Source of the DNA: Candidatus Stackebrandtia excrementipullorum
Lineage (GTDB): Bacteria > Actinomycetota > Actinomycetes > Mycobacteriales > Micromonosporaceae
Direction: 5' to 3'
DNA length: 53,062 bases
Assembly: GCA_019113825.1 (NCBI GenBank)
Contig: DXGR01000033.1
Span: 1 to 53,062 of the forward strand
Shown: positions 23,863 to 32,874 of the stretch, one piece after another
Numbering within the stretch: the first letter of the stretch is position 1
Layout of the letters: each line of letters starts with the position of its first letter
The notes under the pieces: generated by a model
The model's database searches: none
Seen by the model: the letters and a program-made list of their open reading frames with translations, nothing else
Told to the model about the DNA's origin: nothing
Made by a program: the position numbers and the translations under genes

Positions 23863-24921
23863 ATGATCACCCCATCGGATGTACGAGACAAAGCCGACTA
23901 CGTTCGCAGGCTCGCCACGGACCTCCGAGCCTTGGAACTGTTCGCCGACTTGACCCCCGAAGACGTCAACGGCCTCCATGACACCGTTGACCCCGGCTTT
24001 TACGATTCCATGAACGTCGCCCACGATCGCCTCGATTTCGTCAGAGAGCAGGGCGTCGATCTCGGCAACGAGTTCGACTACCTCACCGAGATGTTCAACG
24101 GACTCACCGATTACCACTCGGGCCCATACGAGACGGTCGTAGCCGAACTTGAAGCCGCCGCGGCCTGCCTCAACGCCTCCACCGGGCTGAGCACGGCGTT
24201 CTCCGCCGTGGAAGCGGGGGCTCCCGATTCGGTGGACGTCACCATTCCGGACGAATGGGCCGGTGACTTCGTCACCACGCTGAGGGACCACGTCGTCAAC
24301 CTACTGCCATACCACCGGCTCTACCACCTGGCGCTCATATCGCAGTTGGTCGACATCACCAACGCACACATGGTCCTCCACCAGATGGTCATCGACGGTC
24401 TGTACGACATACTCGAAACCACCCGACAGAAACTGCAGGCGACCATCGACGCGGCAACGGGTGCAGAACTGTCCGTATTGCACTACAGCCAGATAGCCGT
24501 CGCCCTGTTGCAGGTCGGCGCGGCGCTCACCGGTGTCGGGGTGGCGGCCACAGTGGGTCTGGCCGTGTTGAACGCGGGAGTCGTCGCCGCCTCGGCCGGC
24601 GCCAGTGTGGCGACGCTGACCGACGAGGCCAAAAGTCAGGCCTCCTCATCGAAGGTGGAAATCACCGGCGACACCAGCTTCGACATCATCGACTCGATGC
24701 ACGAGGCCGTCAACACCTTGACGTCGAACATTCCCGACGAGGAGTTCGAACTCGCCGACAGCATCTCCGATGCCACGCTTAGCCTGACCCGAGTCCTTAC
24801 CGCGGGCGACACCGTCAACGCCACCGAGGCCAGCAAGTTCGCCTGGCATATCGTGCCGATTCGACCCGCGATCGCCGACGGTCCACCGAGCAGCGACACC
24901 GACTTCAGATACAAGGGTTAA
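23863..24921 (+). CDS. Large helical protein of the ESX-like cassette, putative type VII substrate
   Basis: A 352-residue protein 17 nt after the previous gene; the ribosome binding site is GAGGACGG. The N-terminal ~240 residues are almost entirely helical and amphipathic. Residues ~215-250 form a glycine/alanine-rich hydrophobic stretch (LLQVGAALTGVGVAATVG) able to cross a membrane once or twice. The C-terminal ~100 residues are polar. There is no Sec signal. The layout resembles N-terminal targeting regions of type VII-secreted proteins, but there is no recognisable toxin domain or immunity gene. The last 276 nt of this gene are also open on the opposite strand as the tail of the AfsR-type regulator. 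Confidence 0.55.
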   Translation: MITPSDVRDKADYVRRLATDLRALELFADLTPEDVNGLHDTVDPGFYDSMNVAHDRLDFVREQGVDLGNEFDYLTEMFNGLTDYHSGPYETVVAELEAAAACLNASTGLSTAFSAVEAGAPDSVDVTIPDEWAGDFVTTLRDHVVNLLPYHRLYHLALISQLVDITNAHMVLHQMVIDGLYDILETTRQKLQATIDAATGAELSVLHYSQIAVALLQVGAALTGVGVAATVGLAVLNAGVVAASAGASVATLTDEAKSQASSSKVEITGDTSFDIIDSMHEAVNTLTSNIPDEEFELADSISDATLSLTRVLTAGDTVNATEASKFAWHIVPIRPAIADGPPSSDTDFRYKG

Positions 24922-27861
24922 CCGTCTCATCGCGATGCCGATGTCGCCGAGGATGTTCGTCGCCTCCCGGCGGCGTTCGTCGGCGCCGACACGATCGTCC
25001 AGGCCCAGGTGTGAAACGGCCAGTGCGTCGAGCGCCCGGGCCTCCCGCAACGGTTCCGGCATCGCCGCATACAGATCGCGGGCCATTTCACCGTGAGAAA
25101 CGGCCGAAGCGAAGTCGGCGAGTTCGTTGTAGACGTGACACATCAGCAGGTGCCCGGCCGCACGGTCGTGCACCTGCTGATGCTCCACGCCGGACCTCAA
25201 ACACTCCTGCGCCACATCGTGAGCCTCGTCGATTCTTCCGAGCGACAACAGGCTCTCGGCCAACGGTTGCAACAGGGTGGCCACACTCGCCCCATGGCGA
25301 TTGGCTCGTTTGTCCTCATGGACCGCCATGAGCTCGGCGTGCCCGTTCGCGATGTCGCCGACGGCCAGCTTCACACGCGCCGACAGAATGCGCGCGTTAC
25401 GATGCCGAGCGCGGTTGGGTGAGGCCAGCGCCTGGTCCACATACCGCCGACACTCCTCGTAACGGCCCTGGTCGAAACACAGTTCCGCCGTCTGCAACGG
25501 CACCACGGTGGGGTGGTAATCCCGGTCGGAGCCACGGAAACTCCAGTCGAGACCGTCCAACAGGTCACGGCGCGCCTGCTCGTACCTTCCCAACCTGCGG
25601 CGTACGTCTCCCAGCGCGCCCAGACGAGCCGCGACTGCGTACACGCTCCCACTACGACGCGAGATCTCCAACGCGTCGCTCAACATCCGCTCGGCCGACA
25701 GGTTGTCTCCACGCATGATCGACAGGTGAGCCAGGTTGTTCAGGTGCCGCCCCAGAAGTACGTCGTCGTCGGCTGCGCGAGCGAACCGCACCGCAAGTTC
25801 TGCGGACTCACCCGCCCTGTCAAACCTTCTTTCCGCCCAGAACGTGCCGGCAACGAGATTGTGCATCGCCGCCCGCCCCCGGTCGTCGTCGTTCTCGTCG
25901 GCCACGGCAAGGCACGAGCCCGCGACCTCCCTGATGAGAGCGGTGTCCTCACCACCGTGGACCAGCCGTTCCAGGCCCATCGCCGCGTGCCACACCGCCG
26001 GGTGTGTCTCGAAGGCCGCGATCACGGTCATGATGTCCTCGTAATCGTCGTGAGCGTTCGGAGCCCGATACCACTTCAGGATCCGAGCTCGGGCGTCGTG
26101 CATCTCGCCACGACCGAGTTCCTCCGTCGCCTGCCGTTCGCCGTAGAGACGCACCAGGTCGTGAAAACGCAGCCTGCCACGACTGTGGCGCTGCATCAGA
26201 TGTGCATCCACCAACAGTTCGATGTGACGCCGCGTCTCGCGCTCCTCCACCGCGTTGACCGCGCCGGCCAGCTCCTCGGAAAAGGTCGGCGCCGGGATCA
26301 ACGACGACAACAGGAAAAATCGTTTCGTATCCGGGTCGAGCGTCGCCAGGGACAGGCCGATACCGTCGGCGACGGTGGCTCGCGAATCGCCGGGGATCGT
26401 CAGGCGTTCCAGACGGTCGGTGCCGGCAAGTTCGTCCGCAACGTCCGACATGGTCAAATGAGGACGCGCGGCCACATGCGCTCCCACGATGCGCAACGCC
26501 AACGGCAGACGATCGCAAAGGTCGACGACGCGCCGGGCGGCGGCGGTATCCCGCACTCGCTCGGCGCCGACCATGCCGCTCAACAACTCCAGCGCCCGGT
26601 CTCGCCCGAGCGAACCCAGGGGGACCACCGGTACCCCGTCGACGGCGGTCAACCCGGTCATACCGCTTCGACTCGTGATCAGTGCGAAGCTTCCTCCCGA
26701 CGGCAGCAACGAGCGCACCTGATCGGCGGACCCTGCGTTGTCCAACACCATCAGGACACGTCGACCGTTGAGTGTGGAACGCAACAGTGCGGCGGCCTCA
26801 TCGTGATCGGCCGGAACCTGGTCGGGTGCATATCCCCAGGCCCGCAACGACCTGTGCAGTACCTCGTCGGCCGTCAACGGGCGCTGCCGATCGTACCCTC
26901 GCAGGTTGACGAACAGCTGCCCGTCGGGAAAGCGGCTCATGTGCCGGTGGCCCCAGTGAAGTGCCAACGCGGTCTTGCCCACCCCGGCGGCGCCGGTCAC
27001 CACGGCGCTGTTCACGCCTTCGGCAAAGAGCCGGTCCAGTTCGGCCAACGAGCCACGGCGGCCGACCAGCGGGTTGTCGGCGGGCAGTTGTGTGGGCACC
27101 GGCATCGGCGCCGTCCGAGGCGATTCGGGATGGACGTGTCCACGCAACATACTTCGGTGAAGATCCTGCAAGGACTCGTCCGGATCGATGCCCAGGTCCT
27201 CGGCGAGCCGAAGACGCAGTCCGTCATATGCGGTCAAAGCCTCGGCTGTGCGTCCACTATGGTGGAGCGCCGACATCAACAGTCCCACCAGGTCCTGTCG
27301 GTACGGGTGGACGTCGACCAGGGCACGCGCCTCACTCACCACTCGGCCCGGCTGCCCCATCGCCAACTCGGTCTCCATACGCATCTTGAGCGCGGACGAC
27401 CGCTGTTCGTTCCACCGTTCGGCGCCGGAGGCGATCAACCGCCCCGGTATACCCGCCAACGCCGTCCCTCGCCACAACTCCAACGCTCGACACAACACGG
27501 AGTGAGCCGCCGAGTGGTCACCGCCTTCGACGAGGCCGCGTGCCCGGTGCATCTCGTCGGTGAACAGGCGCGCATCGAGCCGGTCGGTCGTCAGCCGATA
27601 GCCGTCCCCCACCGACTCGACGGGATCGTCTCCGTGTGCGGCGAGCAGCCGCCGAAGCGCCGCCACTCCGTTCTGCACCTGACGTCTCGCCGTGCCGGGC
27701 GGGTCGTCGTCCCACAACGCGTCGACCAACCGGTGTATCGGAACGACCTGCCCCATCTCGAGCAACAGGGTCGCCAACAGCTTCGGCTGATGACGACCCT
27801 GTAGTTGCACAACGACGTCGTCAACGACAACCTCGAGCGTGCCAAGGATTCGAAACCACAC
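24646..27861 (-). CDS. AfsR/SARP-family regulator with NB-ARC and TPR domains
   Basis: A protein of up to 1071 residues: OmpR-type winged helix (~1-95), bacterial transcriptional activation domain (~95-240), NB-ARC ATPase (~270-560, P-loop GAAGVGKTALAL, Walker B LMVLDN) and C-terminal TPR repeats (~650-970). AfsR-type proteins bind direct repeats near -35 and activate secondary metabolism or development. The start is GTG 27861, 34 nt after the methyltransferase stop, so the two are likely co-transcribed. The expected end is near residue 980 (GDIGIAMRR), but the frame stays open for 92 more residues antisense to the convergent gene. A lost stop or a small indel is likely. Confidence 0.88.
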   Translation of the reverse strand: MWFRILGTLEVVVDDVVVQLQGRHQPKLLATLLLEMGQVVPIHRLVDALWDDDPPGTARRQVQNGVAALRRLLAAHGDDPVESVGDGYRLTTDRLDARLFTDEMHRARGLVEGGDHSAAHSVLCRALELWRGTALAGIPGRLIASGAERWNEQRSSALKMRMETELAMGQPGRVVSEARALVDVHPYRQDLVGLLMSALHHSGRTAEALTAYDGLRLRLAEDLGIDPDESLQDLHRSMLRGHVHPESPRTAPMPVPTQLPADNPLVGRRGSLAELDRLFAEGVNSAVVTGAAGVGKTALALHWGHRHMSRFPDGQLFVNLRGYDRQRPLTADEVLHRSLRAWGYAPDQVPADHDEAAALLRSTLNGRRVLMVLDNAGSADQVRSLLPSGGSFALITSRSGMTGLTAVDGVPVVPLGSLGRDRALELLSGMVGAERVRDTAAARRVVDLCDRLPLALRIVGAHVAARPHLTMSDVADELAGTDRLERLTIPGDSRATVADGIGLSLATLDPDTKRFFLLSSLIPAPTFSEELAGAVNAVEERETRRHIELLVDAHLMQRHSRGRLRFHDLVRLYGERQATEELGRGEMHDARARILKWYRAPNAHDDYEDIMTVIAAFETHPAVWHAAMGLERLVHGGEDTALIREVAGSCLAVADENDDDRGRAAMHNLVAGTFWAERRFDRAGESAELAVRFARAADDDVLLGRHLNNLAHLSIMRGDNLSAERMLSDALEISRRSGSVYAVAARLGALGDVRRRLGRYEQARRDLLDGLDWSFRGSDRDYHPTVVPLQTAELCFDQGRYEECRRYVDQALASPNRARHRNARILSARVKLAVGDIANGHAELMAVHEDKRANRHGASVATLLQPLAESLLSLGRIDEAHDVAQECLRSGVEHQQVHDRAAGHLLMCHVYNELADFASAVSHGEMARDLYAAMPEPLREARALDALAVSHLGLDDRVGADERRREATNILGDIGIAMRRLTLVSEVGVAARWTVGDRGSNRHDMPGELAGLGGVDGVARGKDSGQAKRGIGDAVGEFELLVGNVRRQGVDGLVHRVDDVEAGVAGDFHLR

Positions 27862-27895
27862 GGTTCAAACGTACGTCGACCGTGCGCGTCCGGTA

Positions 27896-28729
27896 CTACG
27901 GCTTTCGGCCCACACAGGCGACGATGCACTTCGCGGCGGCGGCCAACGGTTCCAGATGCGGCCCGTCCGGCCACCAGTCGTCGTTGACGACCAGGCCGGG
28001 GTCCACAAGGTCCAGTCCCTCGAGCATTTCCATGATCTCGGAGCGCTTCCTGAAGTAGCCGCGGTTGATCCCGGCATTCAAGATGGACTGAACGCGTTGC
28101 GCCGTCTCGGAGTTCTCGTCTTCTGGATCGAAGAAGTGGCTGAAGGCGACAAACGAACCCGAGGGGATCGCATCGATGTAGGCCCGCATGACGTCGACCG
28201 GCGAGTTGCCGTTCTCACCGCCGTGGTGATGCAGTGTGGCCACCTGCAACAACGCCAACGGGCGGGTGAAGTCCAGGTTCTCGGTGACGGTTTCGTTCTC
28301 GAGAACCTGCGGCGGGTCGAAGATGTCGGCGGCGAGGAAGTTCGTGTTCTCGTTCTCCTCCAGCAGCGCACGGCCGTGCGCTACGACGACGGGGTCGTTG
28401 TCGACGTAGACGACCTTCGCCTCCCGGTTCAGCCGCTGAGCGACCTGATGTGTGTTCTCCGCCGTCGGTAGACCCGAGCCACAGTCCAGGTACTGATCGA
28501 TTCCCGCCCGATTCGCGAGGAAACGGACCGCTCGAATGAGGAACGTCCGGTTGGTCACGGCGATGAGTCCGACCTCGGGAACGGCCGCGTTCAACTGCCT
28601 CAGCAGTTCACGGTCGACTGCATAGTTGTCCTTGCCGCCCAGGGCGTAGTCGTATGCTCGAGCGACACTCGGTTTGGTCGTGTCGATCATCGGAGCCTGG
28701 GAACGCTCGGATGTGGGGGACGTCGTCAT
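27896..28729 (-). CDS. SAM-dependent methyltransferase, Methyltransf_19 (DUF574) family
   Basis: A 277-residue protein with the family hallmarks: SVARAYDYALGGKDNY near the N-terminus, LDCGSGLPTAENTHQV as the SAM-binding loop, VVYVDNDPVVVAHGR and a DDWWPDGP segment near the end. This family is greatly expanded in Streptomyces-like actinobacteria, often next to regulators or secondary-metabolite genes, and its substrates are largely unknown. ATG 28729 is used; ATG 28690 is possible. Upstream lie repeated TTAAC elements on the minus strand (28755-28800) that may contain the promoter. The AfsR-type regulator follows it directly. Confidence 0.9.
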   Translation of the reverse strand: MTTSPTSERSQAPMIDTTKPSVARAYDYALGGKDNYAVDRELLRQLNAAVPEVGLIAVTNRTFLIRAVRFLANRAGIDQYLDCGSGLPTAENTHQVAQRLNREAKVVYVDNDPVVVAHGRALLEENENTNFLAADIFDPPQVLENETVTENLDFTRPLALLQVATLHHHGGENGNSPVDVMRAYIDAIPSGSFVAFSHFFDPEDENSETAQRVQSILNAGINRGYFRKRSEIMEMLEGLDLVDPGLVVNDDWWPDGPHLEPLAAAAKCIVACVGRKP

Positions 28730-28804
28730 CCTACGACCTCACAGTACTGCTGGAATTGTCATGGTCACATTAAGGTTAAGCCACGTTAAAGCCGGATGAA
28801 ACCC

Positions 28805-28854
28805 ACCCGTGTGGTTGCGGCCTCGGCCTTTCCGGGACGTCCACAACCACGGGT
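28805..28854 (-). terminator. Hairpin downstream of prpR-like gene
   Basis: ACCCGTGTGGTTG (28805-28817) pairs with CAACCACGGGT (28844-28854) with a 2-nt bulge. Reading the minus strand, it follows the regulator stop at 28912 and separates it from the methyltransferase promoter. Confidence 0.5.
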
Positions 28855-28911
28855 CTATATGACCCACTTCGGACGTCCCTCCACACACCACACAGGACCC
28901 GCTCACGGCCG

Positions 28912-30321
28912 TCACTTTCGAATGGTCGGGTAGGGAATGAACGTACCGGCCCGTTCGTCGACGCGCAGCGATCCGCCCACCGGTGGAAACGCGCGTTGTG
29001 CACAGTCGACCCGTTCACACACCTTGCAGCCCATGCCGATCGGTGTCGCCGCGTCGGGGTCGTTCAAGTCCAGCCCTTGCGAATAGACGAGCTTGCGCGC
29101 ATGCCTCAGTTCGCAACCCAACCCGATGGCGAACTCCTTACCCGGACTGCGATAACCGCCTCGCCGATAGCGAACCGTTTTCGCAAGCCACAGGTAGCGA
29201 CGGTTGTCGGGCATTGCAGCCACCTGGACCAGCAGACGGTCCGGCATGGCAAACGCCTCGTACACCGTCCACAACGGGCATGTACCACCGGCTTTGGAGA
29301 AGTGGAAGCCGGTGGCGGACTGGCGTTTCGAGATGTTTCCGGCACGATCGACCCTGATGAACGAGAACGGAACACCACGCTGCCTGGGCCGTTGCAGAGT
29401 GCTCAATCGGTGGCAGATCGTCTCGAAACCGACCTCGAAATGTTCGGCAAGCCGCTCGACGTCGTATCGGTACTCCTCGGCACGTGCACGTATTCGTCCA
29501 TAAGGAAGGATCAACGCCCCGGCGAAATAGTTTGCCAACCCTATACGAGCCAGCTGCTTCGCCGTGTCCGTCGCGAAACCCGCTGCGTCGGCCAACCGGG
29601 CTATCAGGTCACGGTGTTCCAACAGCGCCAGCTGTGTCGCCATACGAAACGCCTGCTGGCCGGGCGCCAACCGCGCCGCCAGATACAGCACTCGTTGCCG
29701 AACATCGAGACGATGCTGGATCGCGTCGTCGTCGACCGATACGACCCGGACACCGTGCCGGTGAGCCAACTCCGCCACGAGCCGCTCCCGGGCGTTCTCC
29801 GGCTCCAATTCCCACCGGGCCGCAGTTTCCTCCGCGATGTCGTCAAGCTCGGCCACGTGGTTGTGTCTGGCGTAAAAGAAGTCTCGGACCTCTTCATGCG
29901 GCTGCGGACCCACCGAAACGGCGCCGTGACCAGCGTGGCTTTCCAACAGGGCCGCCGTCTGATCAACCGTGTCCTGCTGCCGGCGGTGCATCGCCACCAT
30001 GGCCGCGGCGATCTCGGGCATCTGCGAGGTGAGTTCGGCGATGTCGGTCTCGCTGACCTTTCCGGTCGCAATGTGTTCACGCAACGCGGTCCTGACGTCT
30101 GCCGCCAGTCTCGCGGCGTCACGGGTCGCGAAAAAGTCGGCGTCGACTCCGAACTCCTCGGTAACGCGAATGAGCACCGATACGGTGAGGGGGCGTTTCC
30201 CGCGTTCCAGCTGGTTCAGGTAGCTCGCCGAGATACCGAGACGGTCGGCAAGCGCCACCTGTGAAAGCCGATGGCTTTCACGGAGCCTGCGAAGGTGCGA
30301 GCCCACATACGTCTTCGCCAT
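28912..30321 (-). CDS. prpR: PrpR/RamB-type (ScfR family) transcriptional regulator
   Basis: A 469-residue regulator: XRE helix-turn-helix (~8-62, SQVALADRLGISASYLNQLE), a central IrrE/ImmA-like region (~155-300) and the ScfR C-terminal domain. Conserved cysteines occur in GGTCPLW, GLGCELRH and GCKVCERVDCAQ; in mycobacterial PrpR such cysteines are reported to hold an Fe-S cluster. It is divergent from prpDBC across a 148-bp gap, the position of PrpR (Rv1129c) in mycobacteria, where it activates methylcitrate-cycle genes in response to propionyl-CoA. RamB of Corynebacterium is the closest alternative name. Length and domain order are complete. Confidence 0.88.
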   Translation of the reverse strand: MAKTYVGSHLRRLRESHRLSQVALADRLGISASYLNQLERGKRPLTVSVLIRVTEEFGVDADFFATRDAARLAADVRTALREHIATGKVSETDIAELTSQMPEIAAAMVAMHRRQQDTVDQTAALLESHAGHGAVSVGPQPHEEVRDFFYARHNHVAELDDIAEETAARWELEPENARERLVAELAHRHGVRVVSVDDDAIQHRLDVRQRVLYLAARLAPGQQAFRMATQLALLEHRDLIARLADAAGFATDTAKQLARIGLANYFAGALILPYGRIRARAEEYRYDVERLAEHFEVGFETICHRLSTLQRPRQRGVPFSFIRVDRAGNISKRQSATGFHFSKAGGTCPLWTVYEAFAMPDRLLVQVAAMPDNRRYLWLAKTVRYRRGGYRSPGKEFAIGLGCELRHARKLVYSQGLDLNDPDAATPIGMGCKVCERVDCAQRAFPPVGGSLRVDERAGTFIPYPTIRK

Positions 30322-30352
30322 GATCGGCAGACTACGGCATCAATTCTTCACA

Positions 30353-30452
30353 ACATTGGCAAAGCGCCCCCCAAACCTTCGCTTTATTGGATAAATGGGC
30401 CTGTTGACCTGCAATGCCCGCCTCGTGACCATGACCATTGTTGATTCGCAAA
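30353..30452. promoter_or_regulatory. prpR-prpD intergenic region with repeated ATTnGCAAA boxes
   Basis: ACATTGGCAAA (30353-30363) and ATTCGCAAA (30444-30452) lie in the divergent control region. They resemble the TTTGCAAA-containing boxes described for RamB/PrpR. The second is 18 nt before the prpD start and could act as a repressor or roadblock site. A related inverted element, TTCGCTTTATT, lies at 30378-30388. Confidence 0.45.
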
Positions 30453-30469
30453 AGTTGGATGGAGTCGGT

Positions 30470-31966
30470 ATGCCCGAATTCGAGGTCCGCACCCGCCCCA
30501 GTGCCGACGCGTTGGCCGAAGACGAACAGTTGGCCCATCGGCTGGCCAAGGTCGCCGTCGACGTTGTCGATATCGACAACGACGTCATCGAGATGATCAT
30601 CAACCGCGTCATCGACAACGCGGCCGTCGCCGTGGCCTCACTGCGGCGCTCACCGGTGGCCGCGGCTCGAGACCAAGCACTGTCGGCGCGGACACGACCC
30701 GGGGCGCGTATCTTCGGAATGCCCACCGACGTCACGGTGTCACCGGAATGGGCGGCGTGGGCCAACGGCGTGGCCGTACGGGAACTGGACTTCCACGACA
30801 CTTTTCTGGCCGCCGACTATTCACACCCGGCCGACAACATTCCGCCCGTTCTCGCCGTCGCCGAACACACCGGACGCAGTGGTGCCGACGTGATCCGTGG
30901 CCTGGCGGCCGCCTACGAACTTCACATCGGCCTTGTCAGGGCCATCTGCCTGCACGAACACCGCATCGACCACATCGCGCACCTGGCACCGGCCGCGGCC
31001 GGCGGTATCGGCGCGTTGCTGCAACTCGACGTCGACACGGTGTACCAGGCGATCGGGCATGCCGTGCACACCACGACCACGACACGACAGTCCCGCAAGG
31101 GACGTATCTCGACGTGGAAGGCGTACGCGCCCGCCTTCGCCGGAAAACAAGCGGTCGAAGCCGTCGACCGCGCGATGCGTGGCCAGACGTCACCGGCACC
31201 GATATACGAGGGTGAGGACGCGGTCATCAGTCGCCTGTTGAGTGGGCCCGAAGCCGTGTACCACGTGGCGCTACCGGCGCCGGGGGAGCCCAAGCGGGCC
31301 ATTCTGGATAGTTACACCAAGCAGCATTCCGCCGAATACCAGGCACAGGCGTTGATCGACCTGGCCATCGACCTGGGGCAGCGTATCGAGGACCTCGAAA
31401 CAGTGGAAAGCGTGGTCATCCACACCAGCCATCACACCCACCAGGTCATCGGTTCCGGGTCCGGCGATCCCCAGAAATACGACCCGGCGGCGGGTCGCGA
31501 AACATTGGACCATTCGATCCCGTACATCTTCGCCGTCGCGTTGCAGGACAGCCGGTGGCACCACGTCGACTCCTACACTCCCGAACGCGCCTCTCGTCCG
31601 GACACCGTGCGACTGTGGCAAAAGATCACCACCGTCGAGGACGACGCGTGGACCCGCCGATACCGGCACCCGGATCCGGCGAAGCGGGCATTCGGTGGAC
31701 GCGTCGTCATCACGTTGTCCGCCGGGCAACAGATCGACGGGGAACTGTCGGTGGCTCACGCCCATCCGGCCGGCAAACGCCCGTTCGGACGCGACCAATA
31801 CGTCGAGAAGTTCCGCACCCTCGCCGACGGCGTGATCTCACCGGACGAACAGGACCGGTTCCTCGAGGCCGCTGCGGGTCTGCCCGACCTGTCCGCCGGC
31901 GAGATCTCGCTCCTCGGTATCGACGCCGGGCTCAAGCCGGTCCCGTCAACGAAGGGAATCCTGTGA
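30470..31966 (+). CDS. prpD: 2-methylcitrate dehydratase
   Basis: A 498-residue MmgE/PrpD-family enzyme that dehydrates 2-methylcitrate in the methylcitrate cycle for propionyl-CoA. Family segments visible: REVDFHD-like [22 protein letters not shown], the active-site stretch [18 protein letters not shown] and [11 protein letters not shown] chose ATG 30470, with GGAG upstream and the conserved [19 protein letters not shown] start; earlier in-frame ATGs at 30395 and 30431 lack conserved sequence. First gene of an eight-gene overlapping operon; its stop overlaps prpB by 1 nt (TGATG). Confidence 0.93.
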   Translation: MPEFEVRTRPSADALAEDEQLAHRLAKVAVDVVDIDNDVIEMIINRVIDNAAVAVASLRRSPVAAARDQALSARTRPGARIFGMPTDVTVSPEWAAWANGVAVRELDFHDTFLAADYSHPADNIPPVLAVAEHTGRSGADVIRGLAAAYELHIGLVRAICLHEHRIDHIAHLAPAAAGGIGALLQLDVDTVYQAIGHAVHTTTTTRQSRKGRISTWKAYAPAFAGKQAVEAVDRAMRGQTSPAPIYEGEDAVISRLLSGPEAVYHVALPAPGEPKRAILDSYTKQHSAEYQAQALIDLAIDLGQRIEDLETVESVVIHTSHHTHQVIGSGSGDPQKYDPAAGRETLDHSIPYIFAVALQDSRWHHVDSYTPERASRPDTVRLWQKITTVEDDAWTRRYRHPDPAKRAFGGRVVITLSAGQQIDGELSVAHAHPAGKRPFGRDQYVEKFRTLADGVISPDEQDRFLEAAAGLPDLSAGEISLLGIDAGLKPVPSTKGIL

Positions 31967-32874
31967 TGCTGTACTCGCGTGTCGGCATCGCCGACAAACG
32001 CGCCGCACTACGGACCGGTCTCGCCGGCACCGAACTGCTGCGTTACCCGGGAGCATTCAGTCCCCTCGTCGCCCGGGCCGTCCAAAGGCAGGGCTTCGAC
32101 GGCGTGTATGTCTCGGGCGGGGCGTTGGCGGCCGACCTGGGGCTGCCCGACATCGGGCTGACCACGTTGACCGAGGTGTCACAGCGTGCCGCGGCCATCG
32201 CCCGCATGGTCGACACTCCAACCATTGTGGATGCCGATACCGGATTCGGTGAGCCGCTCAACGCGGCCCGCACCGTTCAGACGCTGGAGGACGCCGGAGT
32301 CGCCGGCTGCCACATCGAGGATCAGGAAAACCCGAAACGCTGCGGCCACCTCGACGGGAAGTCGATAACAAACCTGGCGACGTCGGTCCGGCGTATCAGG
32401 GCCGCCGTGGAAGCACGCCGAGATCCCGGCTTCGTCATCTGCGCCCGCACCGACGTGCGCGCCGCCGAAGGGCTGCGGGCCACCGTAGACCGGGCCAAGG
32501 CGTACGCCGACGCCGGCGCGGACCTGCTGTTCCCCGAGGCGCTCGCCGACGCGTCCGAATTCGAGGCCGTCGCCGCAGCGGTGGACATCCCGGTGCTGGC
32601 CAACATGACCGAGTTCGGCAAATCCACGCTACTGACCGCCGACGAGCTGCGCAACGCGGGCGTACGGGTCGTCATCTACCCGGTGACAATGCTGCGTGTC
32701 GCGATGGGCGCGGTCGTCACAGCGCTATCCGAACTCGACGACACCGGCACGCAGGCCGGTTTCGTGGAAGGCATGCAGACACGAACCGAGTTGTACGACC
32801 TTCTCGACTACTCCGATTACACCTCGTTCGACACCGACGTCTACGACAGCGGAGCAATTCATGACGATGCATAA
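31966..32874 (+). CDS. prpB: 2-methylisocitrate lyase
   Basis: A 302-residue isocitrate lyase/PEP mutase-family enzyme cleaving 2-methylisocitrate to pyruvate and succinate. Key motifs: YVSGGALAA, the Mg-binding DADTGFGEP, the catalytic loop KRCGHLDGK with its Cys, and CARTDVRA. Length is normal for PrpB. The start ATG 31966 shares one base with the prpD stop. The end overlaps prpC by 14 nt, so translation is coupled. A succinate-yielding lyase plus prpC and prpD completes the core cycle; the methylaconitate isomerase step would rely on a PrpD and aconitase as in other actinobacteria. Confidence 0.94.
   Translation: MLYSRVGIADKRAALRTGLAGTELLRYPGAFSPLVARAVQRQGFDGVYVSGGALAADLGLPDIGLTTLTEVSQRAAAIARMVDTPTIVDADTGFGEPLNAARTVQTLEDAGVAGCHIEDQENPKRCGHLDGKSITNLATSVRRIRAAVEARRDPGFVICARTDVRAAEGLRATVDRAKAYADAGADLLFPEALADASEFEAVAAAVDIPVLANMTEFGKSTLLTADELRNAGVRVVIYPVTMLRVAMGAVVTALSELDDTGTQAGFVEGMQTRTELYDLLDYSDYTSFDTDVYDSGAIHDDA

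Noticed and set aside
25513-27804. A 763-codon plus-strand frame antisense to the AfsR-type gene
   Set aside because: The minus strand encodes an intact winged-helix, BTAD, NB-ARC and TPR protein; the plus frame has no domains and is a product of high-GC codon structure.
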